From Candidatus Cloacimonadota bacterium (GTDB lineage: Bacteria; Cloacimonadota; Cloacimonadia; Cloacimonadales; TCS61), in assembly GCA_030445745.1 (NCBI GenBank), contig JASUTE010000004.1:1-64000 (forward strand): DNA of 64,000 bases, written 5' to 3'. Positions within the stretch are counted from its first letter, which is position 1; every line of letters starts with the position of its first letter. The position numbers and the translations under genes were made by a program. Of this stretch, positions 47,404 to 56,316 are shown piece after piece. The notes under the pieces are model-generated. The model searched no databases, was not told the DNA's origin, and worked only from the letters and a program-made list of their open reading frames with translations.

Positions 47404-49143
47404 ATGCTTAGTTACAACGAATGCTTAAAGAAATTGATCGATCTTGGTAAAAAAAATAAAAGTCTGCTTACTTTTAAACAGATAAATGATATTTTACCGA
47501 ATAACCCGATCTTTCTGGATCGTATCGACGATATTATTTCTGAGCTTACTGAATCTGGTATAGAGCTTATTGATGAAACCCAAAAACGGGTAACTAAAAA
47601 GCGCGTAGCTGTGAAAAAGAAAACACCGAAAAAATTCAAAAATCGCCGCTATTACGATGATCCGGTAAGAATGTATCTGGGTGAGATGGGGCGTGTACCG
47701 CTGCTAGACAGAGAAGGCGAAGTAAGAATTGCCAAAAAAATAGAAAGTGGCCAAAAATATATCAACAAATTTGTATTTATGTCTGGTAGCACTCTGCGTG
47801 AAATGGAGAATTTCCTCTATCGCTACAATGAAAAGCGTGTAAAGATAGAACATATTTTTAAGATCGAATACGGCACCTGGATGGATAAGTCTCAGGAAGC
47901 TACCCTGATAACCAAATTTACTGAGAATATTTCCAAAGCAAAACAAATTTTTGAAGAAATAGGTGAATTATTGGATAACAGCGAAAGTGACGAACAGGGA
48001 AATTTGCTGGAACAACCTACCATCGATAAAAAACGACAAGAGATAGTGGAAATATTCGATTCGCTTAACTACAATGAAAAGCTTCTGAAAAGAATGGTTT
48101 ATCGAATTCGCAGTTTGGTAGACAGGATTAAAGACAGCCAAAAAACCATCAAACAGCTTTCCAAAATTAGGAAATACACTATTGACGAGATCTGTACATT
48201 TGGCCGCAAAGCAAATAAATCGGAAGAAGAATACAAGCAGGTTTATGAAGAGACCAATATCGAGCCCAGCTTATTCATCGAAACCCTGCGCAAAATAAAA
48301 AATGCTCGTAGGAAGATACGCCGGGTGGAACTGGAAACCAGAATGCGTGCAGATGAGATGGTCGATCTGTTAGCCGAGATTGAGCGCGGTGAAAAGATGA
48401 AGGAACGCGCCAAAAACGATATGATCGAAGCTAATGTAAGATTAGTTGTAAGCATAGCTAAGCGTTATAATAATCGAGGTTTAGATTTCTTGGATCTAAT
48501 TCAGGAAGGAAATACTGGTTTAATGCGAGCTGTGGAAAAATATGATTATCGTAAAGGCTACAAATTCAGTACCTATGCCACCTGGTGGATCCGACAGGCT
48601 ATCACCAGAGCTATAGCCGACCAGGCACGCACTATCCGTATCCCTGTGCATATGATCGAATCGATCAATAAGGTGAAACGTGCCAGCCGGAGATTGTTGC
48701 AAAAGTTAGGCCGCGATCCTTATCCAGATGAAGTGGCACAGGCCTTGGATCTACCAGTTGAAAAGGTAAGAAATATCTTGGCTATTACCAAAGAGCCTGT
48801 ATCGTTAGATAAACCTATTGGTCACGAAGACGAAGACAGCTTGTTGGGTGATTTTATCGAAGATAAAGGCACAATTTCACCAGAACGTATGGCCGAGCGT
48901 ACTCTGCTGAAAAAACAGGTAGATGATGTTCTGAAAACACTGACAGATAGAGAACAGCGTGTTATTCGCCTGCGTTTTGGCATAGATGATGGTTACCACA
49001 GAACTTTGGAAGAAGTTGGAAATATCTTTAACGTAACTCGTGAGCGCATAAGACAGATAGAAGATAAAGCCCTGACTAAATTAAAACATCCCACCCGCAG
49101 AACGATTTTACAGAAATTCATCGACAATTTCAATGTAAAATAA
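47404..49143 (+). CDS. rpoD: RNA polymerase primary sigma factor
   Basis: A 579-residue sigma-70. It has a region 1.1-like N-terminus (to about 75), region 1.2 '[20 protein letters not shown]', a non-conserved spacer (about 130-310) and region 2 with '[20 protein letters not shown]', '[20 protein letters not shown]' and '[20 protein letters not shown]'. Region 3 and region 4 follow, the latter with '[20 protein letters not shown]'. AAGGAGA precedes the ATG. The -35 recognition helix is canonical, consistent with the TTGACA-type promoters seen in the window rather than the TTTG type of Bacteroidetes. Confidence 0.98.
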   Translation: MLSYNECLKKLIDLGKKNKSLLTFKQINDILPNNPIFLDRIDDIISELTESGIELIDETQKRVTKKRVAVKKKTPKKFKNRRYYDDPVRMYLGEMGRVPLLDREGEVRIAKKIESGQKYINKFVFMSGSTLREMENFLYRYNEKRVKIEHIFKIEYGTWMDKSQEATLITKFTENISKAKQIFEEIGELLDNSESDEQGNLLEQPTIDKKRQEIVEIFDSLNYNEKLLKRMVYRIRSLVDRIKDSQKTIKQLSKIRKYTIDEICTFGRKANKSEEEYKQVYEETNIEPSLFIETLRKIKNARRKIRRVELETRMRADEMVDLLAEIERGEKMKERAKNDMIEANVRLVVSIAKRYNNRGLDFLDLIQEGNTGLMRAVEKYDYRKGYKFSTYATWWIRQAITRAIADQARTIRIPVHMIESINKVKRASRRLLQKLGRDPYPDEVAQALDLPVEKVRNILAITKEPVSLDKPIGHEDEDSLLGDFIEDKGTISPERMAERTLLKKQVDDVLKTLTDREQRVIRLRFGIDDGYHRTLEEVGNIFNVTRERIRQIEDKALTKLKHPTRRTILQKFIDNFNVK

Positions 49144-49216
49144 AAGTTCCTTGACATCAAATAGAGATATTTAGTTTTTAGCACACTTCCTCTTTGATAA
49201 ATAAAAATGAAGCAGC

Positions 49217-49292
49217 GGGCCTATAGCTCAGTTGGTAGAGCTTCCGGCTCATAACCGGACGGTCAGAGGTTCGACTCCTCTTGGGCCCACCA
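49217..49292 (+). tRNA. tRNA with CAU anticodon, probably tRNA-Ile2 (lysidine type)
   Basis: A 76-nt cloverleaf: acceptor GGGCCTA/TGGGCCC, D arm GCTC...GAGC, anticodon stem TCCGG/CCGGA with loop CTCATAA (anticodon CAT), T arm AGAGG/CCTCT with TTCGACT, and an encoded CCA. G1-C72 pairs normally, so it is not the initiator. The C4-G69 and C5-G68 pairs are those recognised by TilS, and the loop resembles Bacillus tRNA-Ile2, so isoleucine identity after lysidine modification is favoured over elongator methionine. TTGACA at 49151 may be part of its promoter. Confidence 0.95.
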
Positions 49293-49297
49293 TTTAT

Positions 49298-49323
49298 AGC
49301 CCCGTGTTATGCGGGGCTTTTTT
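49298..49323 (+). terminator. Rho-independent terminator of the tRNA
   Basis: A perfect 7-bp GC-rich stem (AGCCCCG at 49298-49304, CGGGGCT at 49312-49318), a 7-nt loop and TTTTTT, five bases after the tRNA CCA. Confidence 0.93.
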
Positions 49324-50728
49324 ATAACTTTTTTAGATTGTATTTTCTTATTTTTTTATATACAGTGGAACGATCTAATCCAATATTTTTGGATAGATTG
49401 GTAATGTTGTTATCGTTTCTTTCCAACTGACATTTCAGGTAAATTCTTTCAAATTCTTCCAAGGCGGAATTAAAATTTTCTAAAGCCAAAAATTGTTCAA
49501 AGTCTGCTATTTCATTAGCTATGCCACCACCTCTTTTTTTACTGTTAACTTCATTAGCAATAACTTCATTGGTGATTTTATCGTACATAACAAAAAGATA
49601 TTCACAAAACTTTTCTAATTCGCGTACATTACCTGGCCACTCATAGTTTTCCAAACTACGCTGGGCAATACGGAAATCTACATCGATAATTCTATCGTTA
49701 TATTTTTCCAATAATTTTTCGAAAAAATAGCGCATAAGTAAAACGATATCATTACCTCTTTCCTTTAGAGGTGGAAGCTTGATGACATTGCCATCTAATC
49801 TGTAAAATAGATCCTTACGAAATTTTTTCTGACGAACCAATGCTTTTAAATCTTTGTTACTCGCAAAAAATAGCCGTACATCTACTTTTTTTATTCTACC
49901 ACCAAGAATTCTTATTTCGCGGTTTTCAATTGCCCGTAAAATTTTGGCTTGAGTGTCTAAGTTCAAGTTGGAAATTTCATCTAAGAACAAAACACCGCCA
50001 TCTGCTAATTCAAAACAGCCCTTATGATCTTCAAAAGCGCCGGTAAAAGCTCCTTTTTTATGTCCAAATAACTCAGAATTGACCAAAGTGTCGGTGAATT
50101 CACCTGCATTACGCTTAATAAAAGGTCTTCCAAACTGTTTTGAATTCCAAAATAAATTATGCGCTACGATCTCCTTACCAGTACCAGTTTCACCCGCTAT
50201 CAAAATATCCACATCGGTTTTGGCATACTTTTCTATCTTGTCTCGTAATCGTTTAATGGCATCACACTCGCCTACAAAAGGCTTGCTTTGAATAAGCTCC
50301 TGCCGCAGATTTTCTTTTTCTTGCTGCAATTTATAATTATTTAGCTCTTGCTGATATAATAAAAATGCTTGGTGAACTTCATTCAGGAATTTATCTATAC
50401 TAAACTCGCCTGTTTTTTCTATAAAACTGAAAGCACCCATCTTCATAGCTTGAGCTACCTGCTCTCTTTTGGCAGCTCCTGAAAGCATAATTGCTTCGCA
50501 AATAGTATTTTTCTTCTTCAGGATTTTTTTCAATACACCAATTCCATCCAATTTACTGTTAGGTAAAAGAATATCTAAAAGTACTACTTGCGGCTTAAAC
50601 TGTTGGAATTCATCCAAAAAAGTGTCGCTTTCGTGCGACATCTTCACTTCATAATCGTGTTCTTCTAAAACTTTTGCATAGAATTTAGCTAATTTTACAT
50701 TATCATCCAAAATTAAGATTTTTCCCAT
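49322..50728 (-). CDS. Sigma-54-dependent response regulator (NtrC type)
   Basis: A 468-residue three-domain regulator: a receiver (about 1-120; phosphoacceptor Asp52 in 'VVLLDILLP'), an AAA+ sigma-54 activation domain with Walker A GETGTGKE, the GAFTGA loop, 'GGVLFLDEISNLN' and 'WPGNVRELEKFCEYL', and a C-terminal Fis-type helix-turn-helix ('NLSKNIGLDRSTVYKKIRKY'). It activates sigma-54 promoters when phosphorylated by the kinase encoded just upstream. The start at 50728 follows AAAGGTGG, 11 bases after the kinase stop. Its target genes are not apparent. Confidence 0.94.
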   Translation of the reverse strand: MGKILILDDNVKLAKFYAKVLEEHDYEVKMSHESDTFLDEFQQFKPQVVLLDILLPNSKLDGIGVLKKILKKKNTICEAIMLSGAAKREQVAQAMKMGAFSFIEKTGEFSIDKFLNEVHQAFLLYQQELNNYKLQQEKENLRQELIQSKPFVGECDAIKRLRDKIEKYAKTDVDILIAGETGTGKEIVAHNLFWNSKQFGRPFIKRNAGEFTDTLVNSELFGHKKGAFTGAFEDHKGCFELADGGVLFLDEISNLNLDTQAKILRAIENREIRILGGRIKKVDVRLFFASNKDLKALVRQKKFRKDLFYRLDGNVIKLPPLKERGNDIVLLMRYFFEKLLEKYNDRIIDVDFRIAQRSLENYEWPGNVRELEKFCEYLFVMYDKITNEVIANEVNSKKRGGGIANEIADFEQFLALENFNSALEEFERIYLKCQLERNDNNITNLSKNIGLDRSTVYKKIRKYNLKKL

Positions 50729-50739
50729 TGTAGCCACCT

Positions 50740-53313
50740 TTACCACGTATTTGGTAATATAATTTCTGCTCGCAATATTCCCTCTAGAAGATAAAAATTA
50801 AGTTTTCCCTTATGATTTTTAATAATTTCTAATGCAATTGGTATTCCAATTCCAGAGCCATCAGATTTGGTAGTGAAACCAATATTTTTAAATTTGTTCA
50901 CAACATCTTCACTTAAATTAGCCGGATTTTCTATAATTATATAGTGGTTTTCAATATTTTCTTTAAAAATAACTCGCACAAATCCATCCACATTATCAAC
51001 TGCTCGTAAAGCGTTATTTATCAGATTTTTAATAGCAATTTCCAATAACTTTTTATCCACATAAAAATGCTCAGAATGACAACGATTTTCAAAACTAAGC
51101 AATTCGTACTTATCATCGTTTAGATACAAAGCTTCCAAATTTTGGATAAAATGCGAAATTTTTATCTCTTCTTTGTACATTTTATTAATGTGCATAAAAT
51201 TGGAAAGCATTATAGCTGCTTTGGAAATATCTTCTGCTGTTTGCATTATTTCTTCTGCTTTTTTGTCTTCTTTTTCTTTGATAAAATTTTGAATCTGTAT
51301 CTTATGTAATAAAATGTCGTTTTTCAAATCGTGGGTAAGAACTTGAATAATTTGTAAGGCTTTTAAAGTACTTAATTCATACACCTTATAATTAAACAAT
51401 ATGTAGTTTTGGGAGTAAATTAACCGATGCTCTTTAGATAGTCCATGTAAAATATCATATCCGACTTTTACATTAAAGGCAAATTTTTTGGGAAGTTTAT
51501 AATAATGTCTTGCATCTCCCTTTATTTGCCAATAATACAATTTACCTAAAAATCCATAAATTACAAAATAACTGTGATTGGCAGAATTATATGGAATTTT
51601 TATAAGATAAACAACAAGAAGGGAGATAAGAAACAAAATTATCTCCAGCAGTAATAATACAATAGCCCATGGATTAAGCTCAGTTTTTGTATTGAAACTA
51701 GCGATAGAAAGCTTGTCATTTTCATTATCTATAAAAATAAGTTTGTTATCATAAGTTTGCGGGGAAGAGATACTATTTACCGCAGTAGAAACCAAATTCA
51801 AATTATTATCCAAAATCATCATGTTATCCAAAACAATATATTTCTGCCCTTTTATAAGAATTTCACCTGGTATTATTCTTGAAACTTTTTTCCCTATATT
51901 GGTTTTACTTTCTTCTACTATCTCTAAATTTTTATTTATACGTATCCTCTTTAAAATACCTCCATCCAAATTATATAACTCAAGCATATTTTCATGCTTT
52001 CTTATATCGATAACATTTGTATAATTGATATCTGTAGTAAATTTTTCCCCAGTTGCTAAATCAATTACTTCCAATTTTTTATTAGAAAAGTCGCTTACTG
52101 TTCGCATTGCTAAAAATATTTTATTCCATTCCGGCATGAAGTAACTATTATATTTATAGTATCCTTTTTTCTTATAATGGTAGTTTTGGAGATTATCTTG
52201 AACAGTTTTAATTTCACCATCATTCGCTAAAATCATGAATTGTGTTTGGGTGGTGTAGCCAAACTCTTTGGGGTTCTGAAACCATTCTACCGGCATTTCT
52301 GAACAGGGAGAGTAATAATTTACCAAAATCTCTTTTTCACCATCATTTTCTAAATCAACTATCTTGCTAAAGTTATCGTAAATATATAGGCTAGATCTCC
52401 TCCTCCAGAGAATTTTTTCATTTTTAAAATCGTATAAGAGTATTTCTGAAGCTATCCAGCGGTCATTCCTTTTCGCAATTAGGATATCATTAATACCATC
52501 ACCATTGCCATCTAAGCTGCCCAAAACTACATACTTAAGCAATCCAGAATCTTCATATTTATTTCTGTGATAAAACCTAGCTTCGTAATATTGTTTTCGC
52601 CTAAATCTATTTATTAACTCCCAGATTTCTCTTTCAGAAAATTCAGTTGAAAAATATTTGGAAAAATAATCGGTGAGATCTTTATAGCTTTTATTATTGA
52701 TATTTTTTTTCGGGAACCACTGGTCGTTATTCAATTTTTCCCAAAAATCGGTAGCGAAATATACGATATACTTACCATTTTTCATCTCGATTTTAAAATC
52801 ACGCTCCAGATACTTTCTTAAGACAATATCAGAAAAGATAAAATCTCGTAAATAATACTCATCGGCTGTTAATTCATAAAAAAGTGAATCTGTTCTTAAA
52901 AATTTGGAACTATAATTAAAATTTTCGTCAATACTACAAACTAAAAATTCGTGATTATTATTTACACCTATGAAAAAAACCTTATCCCATTGCTCGTCAT
53001 AAATACAGGTAGCACGAGTGGAAATGGTAGAATTTAGATTTTTCCCGGTAAATTCTTTATATTGGATATTATGTGTTTTATTATTATACATTTGTGCAAA
53101 AATCCTGTTCTGAAGCATATGACCGTAAATAAAAAACAAATCGTAATCCCAATGATTTGGTAGAACAGTAAAACCACTACACATATCGATTTGTTCGATA
53201 TCATAGCTCACATGTTTATAATTATGAAAAAGCAAACTCGGGAATAATAGAAATGCTATTAATGTTAAAAAAAACAGATATATAAAGAAATATCTAAACT
53301 TAAATTTTTCCAC
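50740..53313 (-). CDS. Sensor histidine kinase with a large extracytoplasmic domain
   Basis: An 857-residue kinase. After an N-terminal helix (about 8-27) comes a ~550-residue outside region with beta-propeller-like strands and two VCBS/FG-GAP-like calcium loops ('VVLGSLDGNGDGINDILIAK', 'IVDLENDGEKEILVNY'). A second helix (about 580-602) leads to the cytoplasmic part. The phosphoacceptor is His661 in VLTHDLKND; the ATPase shows 'NLINNALRAVDNVDGFVRV' (N box) and 'GFTTKSDGSGIGIPIALEII' (F/G boxes). No PAS or HAMP was recognised. The signal is unknown; the propeller suggests a polymer or protein ligand. It pairs with the downstream NtrC-type regulator. Confidence 0.9.
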   Translation of the reverse strand: MEKFKFRYFFIYLFFLTLIAFLLFPSLLFHNYKHVSYDIEQIDMCSGFTVLPNHWDYDLFFIYGHMLQNRIFAQMYNNKTHNIQYKEFTGKNLNSTISTRATCIYDEQWDKVFFIGVNNNHEFLVCSIDENFNYSSKFLRTDSLFYELTADEYYLRDFIFSDIVLRKYLERDFKIEMKNGKYIVYFATDFWEKLNNDQWFPKKNINNKSYKDLTDYFSKYFSTEFSEREIWELINRFRRKQYYEARFYHRNKYEDSGLLKYVVLGSLDGNGDGINDILIAKRNDRWIASEILLYDFKNEKILWRRRSSLYIYDNFSKIVDLENDGEKEILVNYYSPCSEMPVEWFQNPKEFGYTTQTQFMILANDGEIKTVQDNLQNYHYKKKGYYKYNSYFMPEWNKIFLAMRTVSDFSNKKLEVIDLATGEKFTTDINYTNVIDIRKHENMLELYNLDGGILKRIRINKNLEIVEESKTNIGKKVSRIIPGEILIKGQKYIVLDNMMILDNNLNLVSTAVNSISSPQTYDNKLIFIDNENDKLSIASFNTKTELNPWAIVLLLLEIILFLISLLVVYLIKIPYNSANHSYFVIYGFLGKLYYWQIKGDARHYYKLPKKFAFNVKVGYDILHGLSKEHRLIYSQNYILFNYKVYELSTLKALQIIQVLTHDLKNDILLHKIQIQNFIKEKEDKKAEEIMQTAEDISKAAIMLSNFMHINKMYKEEIKISHFIQNLEALYLNDDKYELLSFENRCHSEHFYVDKKLLEIAIKNLINNALRAVDNVDGFVRVIFKENIENHYIIIENPANLSEDVVNKFKNIGFTTKSDGSGIGIPIALEIIKNHKGKLNFYLLEGILRAEIILPNTW

Positions 53314-53633
53314 TATTCCTACTTCCCCTGATTATTCTATTTTCATAATATAAACTAATAAATTTTAGAAAATATCACTCCATTGCAGTGTCAATATTTT
53401 TTTTAAATCTGATATATCCAGAGTCAAGTCCAAAAAAGTGTAAATTCCTCATAAATGGTTTAAGCACTTTTTAGCTTCTTTTCATTTTTTTTTTAATAAA
53501 AAAGGGAAAAATGAATTTGAGATTTGGTATTGAGAGCATTAGATAAATTAATTTGAAAAAAAACTTGTATAAATTAATAGAATTTTAGTTATTGCACACG
53601 TAGCGAATTAAATAGCTAATTGGAGGATATTAT
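53314..53633. other. Intergenic region between sensor kinase and PpiD-like gene
   Basis: About 320 AT-rich bases. On the minus strand TTGACA near 53393 could be a -35 for the kinase gene. A long-loop inverted repeat AAAAAGTG...CACTTTTT (around 53435-53475) is visible but of doubtful meaning. No gene was seen. Confidence 0.5.
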
Positions 53634-55415
53634 ATGTTAGAAGGAATGAGAAAGAACGCAAAAATAATAATCTACATCGTTGCTTTTGTATTTGTCGTAA
53701 GTATGGCGATCGGGGGGGTTAGCGGAGCTTTTTCTTCTGCACCCAAAGTAGGAGTTATCGATGGCGAGAAAATTTCGCGAGCCCAGTTCCGTGAATATTT
53801 AGAGCAGGCTTATAGCCAGTATGCTCAACAAAATCCCGATAAAGAGATAGATGAACAGGTTTCCAAACAGATCAATAACCAAGCGTGGAATCAACTGGTG
53901 GATGATATCCTGATAGGTAAACAGATCAAAAAATACAAAATTAAAGTTACCGATGAAGATGTGGCAGCAAAGTTAGCAGATCCCTATGATCAGATCAAAA
54001 ATTTTGAACAATTTCAAACTGAGGGCAAATTCGATAAAGCTAAATATGATGAAATGTTGATTAATAACCCGCAATTTGCCAATTGGTTAGAAGGAATCAT
54101 CAGACAGAATTTACCTCGTGAAAAATTATTTGCTAAAATAAGATCGGAAGTTACTGTAACCGAAGCCGAAGTGAAACAACAGTTTATAGAAGAGAATAAT
54201 AAAGCTGATGCCCAAATTATCTATTTTGATTACCAAAACATAGATGATTTCGAAATCACAGAAGAAGAAGTAGAGCAATATTACGAAGCACACAAGGAAG
54301 ATTACAAACGTGATCCTTCTTGTACTCTCAAATTCGTTCGTATTGAACCTCAACCCAGTGAAGCAGACAAAAATAGAGCTAAAACCAAAATAGATTCTAT
54401 CTACCAAATTGTTATGCAGAGAGATGATTTTGCCGAAGTTGCTAAGCAATACTCAGAAGGCCCTAGTGCTTCCAAAGGTGGCGATTTGGGCTATTTTACG
54501 GCAGACAGAATGGTACCAAAATTTTCAGAAGTAGCTTTCCAATTAAAAGATGGAGAAGTAAGCGAACCGGTTTTAACCCGCTTTGGTTGGCATATTATCA
54601 AGAAATTCGATAGTCGTAAAAATAATGAGGGAAAAACTGAGATAAAAGCAAGCCATATTTTGGTAAGAACCGAGCCTTCCCAGAAAACTTTGGATAACTA
54701 CAAAGTGATTGCTGAAGATATTCTTGCCAAAGCAAAAGAGAAAGGTTTGGAAAAAGCAGCTGCAGAGATGGAATATGAAGTTGAAGAAACACGCGAATTT
54801 TATGAAAATACCAGCTACATTAGTGGAATTGGCCGTAATCCTGAATTGGTAGAGTTTGCTTTCGATGGTGATGTTGGTGATGTCAGCGAATTGATAGAAC
54901 TACCTGGTGATAAATATGCTATCGCCGAGATTGCTTCCCAAAAAGGCGTACATTACCGTCCTTTGGAAGAGGTAGAAGAGAGGATCAGGAAAGAGATCCA
55001 GCACGAAAAGAAATTGGCAGCTGTACAACAAGATGCCCAGAAATTTATGGATGCATATCAGCCTAACCAATACCTTAGCAAAGCTAAAGCTGACGGCTGG
55101 CAAATTATAGAAGCAAAAGATATTACGATTAATAAGTCTTTGCCAGAAATTCGGAAAGTAGAAGGTTTAAACGAAGCTATTTTGGATACTGAAGAAGGTA
55201 AATTTACCCAGCTGGTAACCAACGATAAAGGCGCTTTCCTGGCTTTTGTGAATAAACGAGTTGAACCAGATATGGAAAAATTCGCCCAGCAAAAACAAAA
55301 ATTGCTGCAAGAAGCTCAGGAAAAGGCTGAAAATGAACATCTAAACGAATGGTATCGCAACTTGCGTGAAGATGCTGAGATTGTGGATAACCGCACAGAA
55401 TTCTTTGATCTGTAA
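53634..55415 (+). CDS. PpiD/SurA-like periplasmic peptidyl-prolyl isomerase
   Basis: A 593-residue chaperone with one N-terminal membrane anchor (about 10-32), a SurA_N-type helical region, a parvulin domain (about 225-325; 'DFAEVAKQYSEGPSASKGGD', 'LGYFTADRMVPKFSEVAFQL', 'FGWHIIKKF'), a second, degenerate parvulin-like segment beginning 'IKASHILVRTEPSQ' (about 340), and a helical C-terminus. Overall this is the PpiD layout (about 620 residues in E. coli). It helps fold exported and outer-membrane proteins. TTGGAGGA precedes the ATG; a strong terminator follows. Monocistronic. Confidence 0.92.
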   Translation: MLEGMRKNAKIIIYIVAFVFVVSMAIGGVSGAFSSAPKVGVIDGEKISRAQFREYLEQAYSQYAQQNPDKEIDEQVSKQINNQAWNQLVDDILIGKQIKKYKIKVTDEDVAAKLADPYDQIKNFEQFQTEGKFDKAKYDEMLINNPQFANWLEGIIRQNLPREKLFAKIRSEVTVTEAEVKQQFIEENNKADAQIIYFDYQNIDDFEITEEEVEQYYEAHKEDYKRDPSCTLKFVRIEPQPSEADKNRAKTKIDSIYQIVMQRDDFAEVAKQYSEGPSASKGGDLGYFTADRMVPKFSEVAFQLKDGEVSEPVLTRFGWHIIKKFDSRKNNEGKTEIKASHILVRTEPSQKTLDNYKVIAEDILAKAKEKGLEKAAAEMEYEVEETREFYENTSYISGIGRNPELVEFAFDGDVGDVSELIELPGDKYAIAEIASQKGVHYRPLEEVEERIRKEIQHEKKLAAVQQDAQKFMDAYQPNQYLSKAKADGWQIIEAKDITINKSLPEIRKVEGLNEAILDTEEGKFTQLVTNDKGAFLAFVNKRVEPDMEKFAQQKQKLLQEAQEKAENEHLNEWYRNLREDAEIVDNRTEFFDL

Positions 55416-55434
55416 AAGATAAACTTAAATAGAT

Positions 55435-55464
55435 AAGGGCAGAATTTCGGTTCTGCCCTTTTTT
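55435..55464 (+). terminator. Rho-independent terminator
   Basis: A perfect 10-bp stem (AAGGGCAGAA at 55435-55444, TTCTGCCCTT at 55451-55460) with a 6-nt loop and a T run, downstream of the PpiD-like gene. Confidence 0.93.
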
Positions 55465-55648
55465 GTACCTACCACTTTGCCAGAAGTTTGGCGAACTCAA
55501 TTGAATTCGAGTGCGAGTTTGTGGACTGGAGTTCACGTTTGCGTGGGTTTCAGGATACATTTTATTAACATTTTTTCGTCTCAAGTCCACCCTCGCTGTG
55601 TTCAGACCTGTTTCGTCGGTTTATCAGCCGGAGGTCTGGCGAAGGCTG

Positions 55649-55712
55649 GTAGCCCTGGTCACCTTTGGTGCTGCCATAGGCAGGTAAACTTTAGAGAAGA
55701 TGGAAGAATCTA
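55649..55712 (+). repeat. Imperfect repeat unit R2, copy 1
   Basis: Starts GTAGCCCTGGTCACCTTTGG and runs through CTGCCATAGG and AAACTTTAG to GAAGAATCTA. Copy 2 is at 56195-56258 in the same orientation, roughly 80% identical. Confidence 0.8.
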
Positions 55713-55780
55713 AATTATAGCACCAATGTTAGATTTGAAACTTCTATTCTTACAATGAGATATCTCCACTACGGTCGATA

Positions 55781-55869
55781 TGACAATTTAGTTCTCAAGA
55801 AACCCCTCTGCTCTGCTACGCATAGCTCGCAGAGCTTCTCCCCTTAAAAGGTGAGCAAAAAATGCTGTC
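55781..55869 (+). repeat. Exact 89-bp direct repeat R1, copy 1
   Basis: From TGACAATTTAGTTCTCAAGA through CTCTGCTACGCATAGCTCGC to AATGCTGTC; identical base for base to 56089-56177. Confidence 0.93.
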
Positions 55870-56088
55870 TTCCTGAGGAATTCTCCGAACTCGATCGACG
55901 AAGAATCTAATAAGGGCATTAAGTCTTAAATTACAGATTTATGCGCTGTAAGCAGATTGCTTCACCCATAAAGGGTTCGCAATGACGGTATTTTTTTGTC
56001 ATTTCGAATAAGCGTAGCGCATGGAGAAATCTCTTTTTCTCTTAAAACTCTTATGAGATCTCTCGACTCCACTTCGTTCCGCTCGAGG

Positions 56089-56177
56089 TGACAATTTAGT
56101 TCTCAAGAAACCCCTCTGCTCTGCTACGCATAGCTCGCAGAGCTTCTCCCCTTAAAAGGTGAGCAAAAAATGCTGTC
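56089..56177 (+). repeat. Exact 89-bp direct repeat R1, copy 2
   Basis: Identical to 55781-55869, same orientation, 219 bases further on. It is flanked by other members of the same repeat style. Confidence 0.93.
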
Positions 56178-56194
56178 ATTCTGGCTGCCTGGTC

Positions 56195-56258
56195 GTAGCC
56201 CTAGTCGCCTTTGGCGCTGCCGTAGGTAGGCAAACTTTAGCGAAGGCTAGAGTAGATT
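56195..56258 (+). repeat. Imperfect repeat unit R2, copy 2
   Basis: Starts GTAGCCCTAGTCGCCTTTGG; partner of 55649-55712. The order along the DNA is R2, R1, linker, R1, R2. Confidence 0.8.
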
Positions 56259-56262
56259 ACAA

Positions 56263-56296
56263 AAAAGGCAGGCTTGGTTAGCCAGGCCTGCCTTTT
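56263..56296 (-). terminator. Rho-independent terminator of the TPR gene
   Basis: An 11-bp stem (AAAAGGCAGGC at 56263-56273, GCCTGCCTTTT at 56286-56296) with an inner TGG/CCA pairing. On the minus strand it is followed by a T run, 20 bases after the TPR gene stop. Confidence 0.9.
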
Positions 56297-56316
56297 CTAA
56301 CTATAAACTATGGTGT

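Larger units (their letters stand above)
55465..56260. other. Intergenic cluster of dispersed repeat units
   Basis: About 800 bases with no credible gene. It is a mosaic of repeat units of 35-90 bases, several partly palindromic: an exact 89-bp pair, a ~64-bp imperfect pair (both listed separately), a hairpin CAGACCT...AGGTCTG (55603-55638), and single units such as GCAGATTGCTTCACCC (about 55950), GTCATTTCGAATAAGCG (about 55998) and CTCCACTTCGTTCCGCTCGA (about 56067). I recognise this style ('GTCATT...GAAATCTC', 'GAAGAATCTA') from intergenic regions of FCB genomes. Open frames here are by-products of the repeats. Confidence 0.8.

Noticed and set aside
53435-53475. Inverted repeat AAAAAGTG...CACTTTTT as a terminator or operator
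   Set aside because: The loop is about 24 bases, the stem is AT-rich and it lies upstream of genes on both sides, so no clear role could be assigned.
55204-55590. A minus-strand frame of 128 codons overlapping the end of the PpiD-like gene
   Set aside because: Antisense shadow of a well-supported gene that also crosses its terminator.
55477-55713. An open reading frame of 78 codons on the plus strand
   Set aside because: It lies wholly in the repeat mosaic, has no ribosome binding site and gives a low-complexity translation unlike any protein.
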